Source: Oscillospiraceae bacterium (GTDB taxonomy: Bacteria > Bacillota > Clostridia > UMGS1840 > HGM11507). Taken from it: a stretch of DNA of 64,000 nucleotides. Location of the stretch: NCBI GenBank assembly GCA_015068525.1, contig SVKJ01000003.1, positions 1 through 64,000 on the forward strand. Reading direction: 5' to 3'. Positions within the stretch are counted from its first letter, which is position 1. The number at the start of each line of letters is the position of its first letter. The translations under genes were made by a program, and so were the position numbers. Below the pieces are notes generated by a model. That model had not been told where the DNA came from. It searched no databases and saw only the letters and a program-made list of their open reading frames with translations. Below are positions 17,321-25,532 of the stretch, piece after piece.

Positions 17321-17321
17321 A

Positions 17322-17603
17322 TTGCTTGAGAATATGATAACTTATAAAGAGAAACCGCTTTCAAGATGTGGTAATATGATATATTACGGAGATTTTTCGG
17401 ATAAGTATATTTCTATTATTGAAGTACTTTCTGAAAAAGAGGAAAATGGAGCGGTAGTTCCTGATAAATTAAGTATAAAACTTAATCAGAATTGTGGTAA
17501 TCTTAAATTTAAGCCAATTAAAAAAGCAGAACGAGAAAGTCTTTATGTTGCATTAGACCTTGCTGAATACTGGCTTAAAGAAGCATTGGAGATAGATCCG
17601 TGA
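17322..17603 (+). CDS. Small conserved protein of unknown function
   Basis: About 93 residues from TTG at 17322; an ATG at 17334 is a possible alternative. The AAAGGGGG site just before the TTG decides against a longer upstream start that would overlap the previous gene. No membrane segment; two cysteines (SRCGNM, NQNCGN) and a C-terminal helix. It overlaps the site-2 protease by four bases. I do not recognise a family. Confidence 0.65.
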   Translation: MLENMITYKEKPLSRCGNMIYYGDFSDKYISIIEVLSEKEENGAVVPDKLSIKLNQNCGNLKFKPIKKAERESLYVALDLAEYWLKEALEIDP

Positions 17604-18247
17604 TAAGTCTTGATTATATTATAGGACTCCTTATATCACTTGTTGCTTTTTTCCTGTCGATATCCTGTCATGAATTTGCGCATGGTTATGTCGCTTATAA
17701 AATGGGAGATCCTACTGCAAAATTAAGCGGGCGTTTGACCTTAAATCCTGTGAAACACTTTGATTTGTTTTCAATACTTTTCTTTGTGATTTTTCACTTC
17801 GGGTGGGCAAAAGGTGTGCCTGTAGATTCAAGATATTTTAAAAATCAAAAGCACGGTATGGTATATACTGCTCTTGCAGGACCAGTTACAAATGTTTTAT
17901 TGGCATTTATCTTTACCGTGATTTTAAATCTGTTATTTAAAATATCATTTAAAAGCGAACTCGTATTTGAAATTTTTACGTATATTGCAACTTTTTGTCA
18001 GTATATGATATCGGTAAATGCAATGCTTGCTATATTTAACCTTATACCTATTCCGCCACTTGATGGTTCTAAGATATTTTTCGCAGTTTTGCCTGAAAGA
18101 TTATATTTTAAGGTTTTGTCTTATGACAGGTATATGATGATAATATCACTCGTACTTGTTTATGCAGGAGTTCTTGACAGAGTGGTGAATACCGGAGTTT
18201 CAAATCTTATTTCGTTACTTCAGAATTTAGTAGGAGTTTTTATATAA
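17600..18247 (+). CDS. Site-2 protease family membrane metalloprotease (M50)
   Basis: A 215-residue polytopic zinc protease. Active-site HEFAH near residues 25-29 lies within the first membrane region, and the second zinc ligand motif is NLIPIPPLDGSKI around residue 150. The family cleaves substrates within the membrane; short forms like this lack a PDZ domain. GTG start overlaps the preceding stop. Often found directly upstream of scpAB in Firmicutes, as here. Confidence 0.92.
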   Translation: MISLDYIIGLLISLVAFFLSISCHEFAHGYVAYKMGDPTAKLSGRLTLNPVKHFDLFSILFFVIFHFGWAKGVPVDSRYFKNQKHGMVYTALAGPVTNVLLAFIFTVILNLLFKISFKSELVFEIFTYIATFCQYMISVNAMLAIFNLIPIPPLDGSKIFFAVLPERLYFKVLSYDRYMMIISLVLVYAGVLDRVVNTGVSNLISLLQNLVGVFI

Positions 18248-18248
18248 A

Positions 18249-18977
18249 ATGGAACAAATTACTTTTAAGGCTCACGAATTTGAGGGACCTTTGGACTTGC
18301 TTTTGTTTCTTATAAAAGCAAATAAAGTAAATATATATGATATTCCGATTGTTGAAATATCTGAACAATATATGAAATATGTCAGCAAAATGAAAGAAAT
18401 GAACCTTGATGAAACAAGTGAATTTCTTGTTATGGCGTCTGAACTTTTATATATTAAATCAAAAATGCTTCTTCCTGTAGAGAAAAATGAAGATGGCGAG
18501 ATTATAGATCCGCGTACCGAACTTGTTGAAAAACTTTTGGAATATCAGAAATATAAAGAACTTTCCGAATTTTTAAAAGGCAGGGAAGATATAGGCAGAT
18601 TTTCTTTTGTCAAGCCACGCGAGAAGGTAAAAGGAATAAGATACAGTAATGATGATCTGGATGTTTCTGTTCTTGATCTTGTGAATGCTTTTCATGATGT
18701 TATTGACAGGATTGAAAGAAAACTTCCGCCTCCTAAAACTTCATTTATCGGTATTGTAGCAAGAGAAGAAGTTAATTTGAAAGACAGGATTGATATTATA
18801 AAGAAATTTTTACTTGAAAATAAGAAGACGGAATTTGATGAACTGTTTATTAAAACCTGTACTACAAGACCACAGATTATTGTAACATTTTTAGGAGTTT
18901 TGGAACTTATTAAATTAAGTAAAATTGCAGTTAAAAAAACTAATGGTAATATGTATATAACATTAAAGGAAGAATAA
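18249..18977 (+). CDS. scpA: Segregation and condensation protein A (kleisin)
   Basis: A 242-residue kleisin. The N-terminal FEGPLDLLLFLIKANKVNIYDIPIVEI motif binds the SMC neck, and the C-terminal winged helix binds the SMC head. Acts with ScpB and SMC to compact chromosomes near the origin. Only one base separates it from the protease gene and four bases from scpB, so the genes are translated from one message. Confidence 0.95.
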   Translation: MEQITFKAHEFEGPLDLLLFLIKANKVNIYDIPIVEISEQYMKYVSKMKEMNLDETSEFLVMASELLYIKSKMLLPVEKNEDGEIIDPRTELVEKLLEYQKYKELSEFLKGREDIGRFSFVKPREKVKGIRYSNDDLDVSVLDLVNAFHDVIDRIERKLPPPKTSFIGIVAREEVNLKDRIDIIKKFLLENKKTEFDELFIKTCTTRPQIIVTFLGVLELIKLSKIAVKKTNGNMYITLKEE

Positions 18978-18981
18978 GTAA

Positions 18982-19617
18982 ATGTTAGGAATTGAAGATA
19001 AAGAGTTATACAATGCTATCGAAGCCTTGCTTTTTGTTGCAGGTGATCCTGTATCAATGGACAGGCTGTCGGAAGCACTTAATATCCCTATATCCGATTT
19101 GGAAGAATTTATGCCGAAAATGATGGATGAATATAACTATGAACGGCGTGGGATAAAACTTATAAAACTTGAAAATTCATATCAGTTAACTACCCGTTCA
19201 GAATATTTTGATGCGGTTGTAAGAATGGTCACTCATAAGCAGAAACAGGTTCTTTCTCCTGCAACTTTGGAGGTTTTATCCATTATTTCTTATAATCAAC
19301 CAATAACCAAAGCGGCAATAGAAAAAGTAAGAGGCGTAGATTCTTCTCATTCTCTTACAAAATTATTAGAAAGAGAACTTATTGAGCAAAGAGGAAGGCT
19401 TAATGCTCCGGGAAGACCTGTTCTATACGGTACAACTGATGAGTTTTTAAGATGTTTTGGGCTTCAGTCTTTGGAAGAAATGCCAAATCTTGAAGATGAT
19501 TTGTCGCAAGTTGGAATGGAAACTGATCCTAATAAAGATAACGTAACATTTGATGAACTTGAAAAAAGAATGGAAGACGGAGAATATGTGGAACAAACTG
19601 ATCCGTCCTTTATATAA
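18982..19617 (+). CDS. scpB: Segregation and condensation protein B
   Basis: A 211-residue protein with two winged-helix domains; family landmarks are EALLFVAGDPVS at the start and SPATLEVLSIISYNQPITKAAIE in the middle. It dimerises and binds ScpA in the SMC condensin. The C-terminal tail (after about 170) is acidic and probably disordered. Directly follows scpA. Confidence 0.95.
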   Translation: MLGIEDKELYNAIEALLFVAGDPVSMDRLSEALNIPISDLEEFMPKMMDEYNYERRGIKLIKLENSYQLTTRSEYFDAVVRMVTHKQKQVLSPATLEVLSIISYNQPITKAAIEKVRGVDSSHSLTKLLERELIEQRGRLNAPGRPVLYGTTDEFLRCFGLQSLEEMPNLEDDLSQVGMETDPNKDNVTFDELEKRMEDGEYVEQTDPSFI

Positions 19618-19646
19618 TTTACATAAAAATACGGAGGTGCATAACA

Positions 19647-20084
19647 ATGGCTGAACATCCAATTGAAGGAATAATGAGTACAGCACTTGGAAATATCAAA
19701 GAAATGGTAGATGTTAACACTATCGTAGGTAATCCTGTTACAACACCTGACGGTACTGTTATAATTCCAGTATCAAAAGTTGCTTTTGGCTTTTGTGCAG
19801 GCGGAACGGAATTCGGAAGCCCTGTTGTAAAAGAGGAAGGGCTTAAATCAAATTTTGGTGGCGGCAGCGGAGCAGGCGTTACTATAACTCCTGTTGCTTT
19901 CTTAGTTGTTAACGGAACTAATGTAAGAATGCTTTCTATGTCTTCGGCATCAACTGCTGCAGATAAAATAGTTGATATGATTCCTGAAATCTTAACGAAA
20001 TTTAAAGAGATAGTAAATAAAGAAAAGAAAGACGATTCTATAAAATTTCAAAGTGATTTTTCCGATGAAATAGTTGTGGAATAA
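19647..20084 (+). CDS. ytfJ: GerW family sporulation protein (YtfJ)
   Basis: A 145-residue protein with the conserved core VIIPVSKVAFGFCAGGTEFG and the Gly-rich GGGSGAGVTITPVAFLVV, typical of GerW/YtfJ, which in Bacillus is needed for spore germination. RBS GGAGGTG. The gene follows scpB closely and is followed by a long hairpin that ends in the start of the carboxypeptidase gene. Confidence 0.93.
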   Translation: MAEHPIEGIMSTALGNIKEMVDVNTIVGNPVTTPDGTVIIPVSKVAFGFCAGGTEFGSPVVKEEGLKSNFGGGSGAGVTITPVAFLVVNGTNVRMLSMSSASTAADKIVDMIPEILTKFKEIVNKEKKDDSIKFQSDFSDEIVVE

Positions 20085-20093
20085 AAATATCTT

Positions 20094-20143
20094 ACCCACT
20101 CATATACATAAAAGTAAGAATGTATGTGAGTGGGTGGTTTTTT
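20094..20143 (+). promoter_or_regulatory. Terminator hairpin carrying the ribosome binding site of dacF
   Basis: A 16-bp stem (5' arm 20094-20109, 3' arm 20120-20135, one T-G pair) is followed by GG and six T (20138-20143). The 3' arm holds GAGTGGG, part of the ribosome binding site, and the last two T belong to the TTG start. It should terminate or attenuate transcription from gerW and also mask translation of the next gene. Confidence 0.75.
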
Positions 20144-21242
20144 GAAAAAAGTATTTTTCATTTTAATATTATCATTGTTTTACAGTACTGAAAGTTTTGC
20201 GTTTTCAGATATTTCGGCTAAATCTTATGTTGTAATGGAACAATCTACAAACTCTGTTATATTTTCTAAAAATATGAATGTCCGTATGAAACCTGCGAGC
20301 ACAACTAAAATTCTTACCGCTATTTGTGCTGTTGAAAATGCTAGGCTTACTGATTTGGTTACAGTATCAAAAAATGCGGCATATCAGGAAGGATCTTCAA
20401 TGTATCTTAAAGAGGGCGATAAAGTTACACTTGAAAATCTTGTATACGGTCTTATGTTAAATTCAGGAAATGATGCAGCGGTCGCAATAGCGGAACATAT
20501 AGGCGGGAGCGTAGAAAAATTTTCAAATATAATGAACAATAAGGCAAAGGATATCGGTGCCGTAAATTCAAACTTTGAAAATCCGAACGGACTCGATTCG
20601 GATGAACATTATGTAACGGCTTACGACCTTGCTCTGATAACCTCATATTGTCTTAATAATGAAAAGTTTTCTGAGATTGTAGCAACAAAAAGTAAAGTTA
20701 TAAAAGGTAATGACGGACTTAATAAATATTTGTCAAACCATAATAAAATGCTTCATACATATCCTGATTGTATTGGCGTTAAAACAGGATTTACCAAAAA
20801 ATCAGGACGTACATTAGTTACCTCAGCAAAAAAAGACGGTATAAAAATTATTGTTGTAACACTTAATGCTCCTAACGATTGGAGTGATCATAAAAAACTT
20901 CTTGACAGAGGTTTTTTATCTGTCGAAAAAGAGAAAATAATTGATAACACAAAAGTTGTTGGCGAGGTTAATATAAAAGGCGGAACTAAAGAAAAGGTTT
21001 CTGTTAAATGCGAAGAAGAATTTTATGGTGTAAAAATAAAAGGAAACGATGAAACTTACGATGTAGTGTATAAATATGATAAATTAAAAGCACCTGTTAT
21101 AAGTATGCAAAAAGCAGGGGAAGCCTTAGTTTATAAAAACGGAAAAGAAATATTTAAAACAAATCTTTTAACAACCGAAGATGTAGAAAAGAAAAAAGGT
21201 TTTTCAATTATAGAATTTATAAAAAGGATATTTAAATTATGA
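20142..21242 (+). CDS. D-alanyl-D-alanine carboxypeptidase (DacF-like penicillin-binding protein)
   Basis: A 366-residue S11 peptidase with a signal peptide (residues 1-20, cleavage near SFA). Active-site motifs: SxxK in PASTTK, SxN in SGN and KTG in GVKTG; a C-terminal beta domain and a short amphipathic end follow. It trims the terminal D-alanine of peptidoglycan stem peptides. The genomic setting beside gerW suggests a DacF-like sporulation role. TTG at 20142 is chosen because GGGTGG lies just before it; an upstream GTG would lie inside the hairpin. Confidence 0.9.
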   Translation: MKKVFFILILSLFYSTESFAFSDISAKSYVVMEQSTNSVIFSKNMNVRMKPASTTKILTAICAVENARLTDLVTVSKNAAYQEGSSMYLKEGDKVTLENLVYGLMLNSGNDAAVAIAEHIGGSVEKFSNIMNNKAKDIGAVNSNFENPNGLDSDEHYVTAYDLALITSYCLNNEKFSEIVATKSKVIKGNDGLNKYLSNHNKMLHTYPDCIGVKTGFTKKSGRTLVTSAKKDGIKIIVVTLNAPNDWSDHKKLLDRGFLSVEKEKIIDNTKVVGEVNIKGGTKEKVSVKCEEEFYGVKIKGNDETYDVVYKYDKLKAPVISMQKAGEALVYKNGKEIFKTNLLTTEDVEKKKGFSIIEFIKRIFKL

Positions 21243-21934
21243 TAAGACTGCAAAAATATATAAGTAATTCAGGAGTAACTTCAAGAAGAAAGGCGGAAGA
21301 ATTGATTTCTCAGGGAAGAGTGAAGGTTAACGGAATTGTTGCAACTTTAGGTTGCAGCGTTGATGAAACAACGGATATTGTTGAAATTGATTCGAAAGTT
21401 ATTTCAAGAGAAGAAAATAAAGTATATATAATGCTTAATAAACCAACAGGATACCTCTCAAGTGTAACTGATGACAGGGGCAGAAAAACTGTTGTTGATT
21501 TAATTGATATAAAAGAACGCATCTTTCCTGTGGGAAGGCTTGATTACGATACCGAAGGGCTTCTTTTATTAACTAATGATGGAGAGTTTACATATAAAAT
21601 TACCCATCCTAAATTTGAGATAACTAAAACTTATGTTGCAACCCTTAACAAAAAGGTAAATTCCAAAGACTTAGAATGTTTATTAAAAGGTGTAAAAATA
21701 GAAGATTATATTGCGAAAGCAAAAGAAATCAGTTTAATAAATGAGGAAAAAAACGAGGTTTTAATTACCATATCACAGGGTAAAAACAGACAAGTAAGAA
21801 AAATGTTTGAAAAAATAGGATATAAAGTTGTAACTTTAAAAAGAATAAGTATAGGAAAACTTATGCTTGGAACACTAAAGACGGGCGAGTGGAAAACTTT
21901 ATCTTTAAAAGAATTGGACAGGCTTATAAAATAA
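21239..21934 (+). CDS. rluB: Ribosomal large-subunit pseudouridine synthase, RsuA/RluB family
   Basis: A 231-residue enzyme with an N-terminal S4 RNA-binding domain (about 1-60) and the catalytic motif GRLDYDTEGLLLLTNDG containing the essential aspartate. It modifies 23S rRNA uridines (RluB-like). It overlaps the dacF stop by four bases. The scpA-scpB-dacF-rluB order is standard for Firmicutes. Confidence 0.92.
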   Translation: MIRLQKYISNSGVTSRRKAEELISQGRVKVNGIVATLGCSVDETTDIVEIDSKVISREENKVYIMLNKPTGYLSSVTDDRGRKTVVDLIDIKERIFPVGRLDYDTEGLLLLTNDGEFTYKITHPKFEITKTYVATLNKKVNSKDLECLLKGVKIEDYIAKAKEISLINEEKNEVLITISQGKNRQVRKMFEKIGYKVVTLKRISIGKLMLGTLKTGEWKTLSLKELDRLIK

Positions 21935-22074
21935 TTTGGTTTATTTTGTCAAAAGGTATTGATTATTTGACAAAAATGGTATAAAATATTATATGTGGAA
22001 GAAATTGAATTTGTAATAGAATTTTTTTAATTTTATTGCAAATTTTAGTCTATAAAATGATTAGGAGGAGTAAA

Positions 22075-23565
22075 ATGGATAATCTTGAAAAACTTAAAAT
22101 CTTCCGTGAAAAATCTTCTCAGAAAGAAAGCGGAGGAAAAGCAAAGGAAAGACTTGAAATGCTGTTTGATGACGGTACTTTTATCGAAACAGATTCTTTC
22201 TTAAAAAACAGAAATGAACTTACCGGTAAAACAAACTATGCAGACGGAGTAATTGCAGGTTACGGTACAGTTATGGGTAAACTTGTTTATGCATATTCTC
22301 AGGACTATGCTGTTCTTAACGGTTCACTCAGTGAAATGAACTGTAAAAAAATTGCTAAAGTTTATGATATGGCATTAAAAACAGGAGCACCTGTAGTTTC
22401 AGTAATTGATTGTGGAGGTATCAGACTTGATGATGGTCTTGATGCACTTTCTTCATATAATGAAGTTATGAAAAAAGCAGTTGATGCTTCAGGACTTGTT
22501 CCTCAGATTTCTATGGTTTTAGGAGTTTGCGGAGGAAGTATGTCATTTATACCTGCTGTTTCTGATTTTGTAATTATGTCAGAAGATAAAGGCGAAATGT
22601 ATATTACAAGTAAAGAAGTATTAAAAGGTGTTAATAACGAAACTTGCGATGATTTTGGTACTGCAGCTTTCAATGCTAAAAATGGATCTTGTAATTTTAC
22701 TGCAAAAAATGACGAAGAAGCATTTCTTACTGTTAAAAATTTATTGAAATTCCTTCCTTCAAATTATTTTGAAGAAGCAGAAATTTTAGATACAGCGGAT
22801 GACTTTAACAGAGCAACTTCTGATATAATAAATATTATTCCATCTGATGATAAATCTTTATTTGATATTAAAGATATTATTAAATCAGTTGCAGATAACT
22901 GTGAATTTTTGGAAGTGTCAGAAAACTATGCTAAAAATATGGTAACAGGTTTTGTAAAACTTGGTGGTATTTCTGTTGGTGTTGTTGCTAATCAGCCTAA
23001 TGAAAACGGTGGGGTTATCGATAACCTTGGAGCGAAAAAAGCGGCAGATTTTGTTACTAAATGTGACAGTTTCAATATCCCTGTTCTTTCATTTACAGAT
23101 TCAGAAGGCTTTGAAGTATCAATGGCTGACGAAAAATGGGGTATGATTAAGGATGTTGCCAAACTTGGTTTTGCATTTGCAAACGCATCTGTTGCAAAAG
23201 TTAATGTAGTTGTAAGAAAAGCATACGGTGCAGCATACCTGTATATGAATTCAAAACAAATGGGTGCAGACCTTTCTTATGCGTTACCGACTGCTATTAT
23301 AACATCAACAACTCCTGAAGTTGCACTTAATATGTTATATGAAGAAGAAATTAAAAAATATGACGATCCTAAATTAGGAAGAGAAGAAATTATGGCAAAA
23401 TACAGAGATGAAGTTGCATCACCTTATGAAGCTGCAAAGAGAGGTTATATTGATGATGTTGTTGATCCTGAATATTTAAGACCTGTTTTAGTAAGTGCTT
23501 TTGATGTTCTTCTTACAAAAAGAGAAGATATAATTGATAAAAAGCATGGCAATCTTCCAGTATAA
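22075..23565 (+). CDS. Biotin-dependent carboxyltransferase (methylmalonyl-CoA decarboxylase alpha/12S-like)
   Basis: A 496-residue protein of the acyl-CoA carboxyltransferase family (crotonase-like tandem folds). VSVIDCGGIRLDDGLDALSS and VPQISMVLGVCGGSMSFIPAVSDFVIM mark the N-terminal acyl-CoA half, and NVVVRKAYGAAYLYM the carboxybiotin half. The last motif differs from the usual KAYGGAYD form, so this is a divergent member whose CoA substrate is uncertain. ATG at 22075 has AGGAGG upstream; an upstream in-frame start lacks one. First gene of a sodium-pump operon. Confidence 0.85.
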   Translation: MDNLEKLKIFREKSSQKESGGKAKERLEMLFDDGTFIETDSFLKNRNELTGKTNYADGVIAGYGTVMGKLVYAYSQDYAVLNGSLSEMNCKKIAKVYDMALKTGAPVVSVIDCGGIRLDDGLDALSSYNEVMKKAVDASGLVPQISMVLGVCGGSMSFIPAVSDFVIMSEDKGEMYITSKEVLKGVNNETCDDFGTAAFNAKNGSCNFTAKNDEEAFLTVKNLLKFLPSNYFEEAEILDTADDFNRATSDIINIIPSDDKSLFDIKDIIKSVADNCEFLEVSENYAKNMVTGFVKLGGISVGVVANQPNENGGVIDNLGAKKAADFVTKCDSFNIPVLSFTDSEGFEVSMADEKWGMIKDVAKLGFAFANASVAKVNVVVRKAYGAAYLYMNSKQMGADLSYALPTAIITSTTPEVALNMLYEEEIKKYDDPKLGREEIMAKYRDEVASPYEAAKRGYIDDVVDPEYLRPVLVSAFDVLLTKREDIIDKKHGNLPV

Positions 23566-23580
23566 TGCGGGGTGAGAAGT

Positions 23581-23907
23581 ATGGATAAAATGGGCGAAGG
23601 TGTTGTAACTTTAGTTATAGGTATGACGATAGTTTTTTCAGTACTAATACTTCTTTGGTTAATTCTTCTTGGATTTGAAAAGGTTTTTTATACAATACCA
23701 ATGAAGAAAAAAGAAAAAGAAAAAGTAAAAGTAAAAGAAACTAAAAGCGAAGTTTTAAATGTTGCACCTGTAGCAAATAACTCTACTATGGAAGACGATA
23801 CAGAACTTATAGCAGTAATTACTGCAGCAATATGTTCTCTTACAGGTCAGAGTGCATCTAAATTTAATATTAAATCAATAAAAAGAATAAGTAATTGGAA
23901 TAAATAG
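23581..23907 (+). CDS. OadG family gamma subunit of sodium-pumping decarboxylase
   Basis: About 108 residues: one N-terminal membrane helix (VVTLVIGMTIVFSVLILLWLI), a Lys/Glu-rich linker, and a C-terminal segment IAVITAAI typical of OadG-type gamma subunits, which anchor and assemble the complex. GGGGTG sits about seven bases before ATG 23581; an earlier GTG at 23572 is less likely. It lies between the carboxyltransferase and biotin carrier genes, as expected. Confidence 0.85.
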   Translation: MDKMGEGVVTLVIGMTIVFSVLILLWLILLGFEKVFYTIPMKKKEKEKVKVKETKSEVLNVAPVANNSTMEDDTELIAVITAAICSLTGQSASKFNIKSIKRISNWNK

Positions 23908-23922
23908 ACGGAGGATAAAAAA

Positions 23923-24291
23923 ATGAAAAGTTATATAATCAGTGTAAACGGAAAATCTTACGATGTAACAGTTGAAGAAGTTGGTGCAGCTATATCTGCT
24001 CCTCAGGTTGCTGTTTCTGCTCCTGTTGTTTCTGCTCCGAAAGCAGCACCTCAGGCAGCACCGGTTAGTTCTGCTAACGGAAAAAAAGTTGAAGCGCCTA
24101 TGCCAGGTACAATTTTGAAATTAAATGTAGGTGTTGGAGATACAGTTTCTGAAGGTCAGGCAATTGCAGTTTTAGAAGCAATGAAAATGGAAAATGATAT
24201 TCCTGCTCCTTGTGCAGGTAAAGTGCTTTCAATTGATGTTGCAGTAGGTGGAACTGTTGAAACCGGAACTGTTATTGCTGTTATTGGTTAA
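23923..24291 (+). CDS. Biotin carrier protein of decarboxylase/transcarboxylase
   Basis: A 122-residue protein: N-terminal beta segment, an Ala/Pro-rich flexible hinge (about 25-50), then a biotinyl domain with EAMKMEN, biotinylated at Lys88. It swings the carboxyl group between carboxyltransferase and membrane subunit. RBS GGAGG precedes the ATG. The swinging-arm linker and motif are textbook, so confidence is high. Confidence 0.94.
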   Translation: MKSYIISVNGKSYDVTVEEVGAAISAPQVAVSAPVVSAPKAAPQAAPVSSANGKKVEAPMPGTILKLNVGVGDTVSEGQAIAVLEAMKMENDIPAPCAGKVLSIDVAVGGTVETGTVIAVIG

Positions 24292-24334
24292 TGTGCAAAA
24301 AATATAACAGTTAATAATAAGGGAGGTTATGTTC

Positions 24335-25519
24335 ATGAATATTGGCTCAAGTTTAATAGATTTTTTAAGCAGTATGGGCATACTTTCTATAACATGGCAA
24401 CAGGCACTTATGATAGTTATATCCTGTGTGCTTTTATATCTTGCTATTGTAAAAGAATATGAACCAATGCTTTTATTACCGATTGCTTTCGGTATGTTAC
24501 TTACAAATATTCCGAATTCCGGAGTATATCATCCTGAATTCTTTCAACTTCAGGAAGATGGCTCGTCAATGGTGCCTTTTAGTCAGTTGGTTAAAAAAGG
24601 TGGCTTGTTTGACTTTTTATATCTTGGGGTTAAATTTGGTATATATCCGCCGCTTATCTTTATGGGCGTTGGAGCAATGACCGATTTCGGTCCTTTAATC
24701 TCGAACCCTAAAAGTTTATTCTTAGGTGCAGCGGCACAACTTGGAGTTTTTGTTACTTTCTTTGGCTCTTTGCTTTTAGGTTTTACAGTCGAAGAAGCAG
24801 CATCTATTGGTATTATAGGTGGAGCTGACGGCCCTACTGCTATCTTTGTTACAAAAACTTTAGCACCACATCTTCTTTCTGCTATTGCAGTTGCAGCTTA
24901 TTCATATATGGCGCTTATTCCTATTATTCAACCGCCAATTATGAAAGCGCTTACAACTAAGAAAGAAAGAGAAATTGTTATGGAACAGTTAAGACCTGTT
25001 TCTAAAACGGAAAAAATTATTTTCCCTATAGCAGTAACAATTGTTATTACACTTATTTTACCTGATGCAACACCACTTGTTGGTATGCTTATGCTTGGTA
25101 ACTTAATGAAAGAATGTGGCGTGGTTGACAGATTATCTAAAACTGCTCAGAACGAACTTATGAATATAGTAACAATTTGTCTTGGTACAAGCGTTGGCGC
25201 AACAGCAGTTGCATCGAACTTTTTAAGTTTTGGTACTATTAAAATAATTGTTATGGGACTTGTTGCATTTGCAATAAGTACAGCAGGAGGACTACTGCTT
25301 GGTAAACTTATGTGTAAACTATCAGGCGGTAAAATCAATCCGCTTATCGGTTCTGCGGGTGTATCTGCAGTTCCAATGGCAGCGCGTATGTCACAAAAAG
25401 TCGGACAGGAAGCAAATCCTAAAAACTTCCTTCTTATGCACGCTATGGGTCCGAACGTTGCGGGTGTTATAGGTTCTGCAGTTGCTGCAGGCGTATTCTT
25501 ATCAATGTATGCTAAATAA
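24335..25519 (+). CDS. Sodium ion-translocating decarboxylase beta subunit
   Basis: A 394-residue membrane protein with about ten spans and the core motif GGADGPTAIFVTKTLAP, whose aspartate is essential for Na+ coupling in OadB. It decarboxylates carboxybiotin and exports sodium. ATG 24335 is preferred because GGGAGG lies eight bases upstream; ATG 24329 would be only two bases from it. It would supply a sodium gradient from decarboxylation energy. Confidence 0.93.
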   Translation: MNIGSSLIDFLSSMGILSITWQQALMIVISCVLLYLAIVKEYEPMLLLPIAFGMLLTNIPNSGVYHPEFFQLQEDGSSMVPFSQLVKKGGLFDFLYLGVKFGIYPPLIFMGVGAMTDFGPLISNPKSLFLGAAAQLGVFVTFFGSLLLGFTVEEAASIGIIGGADGPTAIFVTKTLAPHLLSAIAVAAYSYMALIPIIQPPIMKALTTKKEREIVMEQLRPVSKTEKIIFPIAVTIVITLILPDATPLVGMLMLGNLMKECGVVDRLSKTAQNELMNIVTICLGTSVGATAVASNFLSFGTIKIIVMGLVAFAISTAGGLLLGKLMCKLSGGKINPLIGSAGVSAVPMAARMSQKVGQEANPKNFLLMHAMGPNVAGVIGSAVAAGVFLSMYAK

Positions 25520-25532
25520 AGGAGAATAGATT

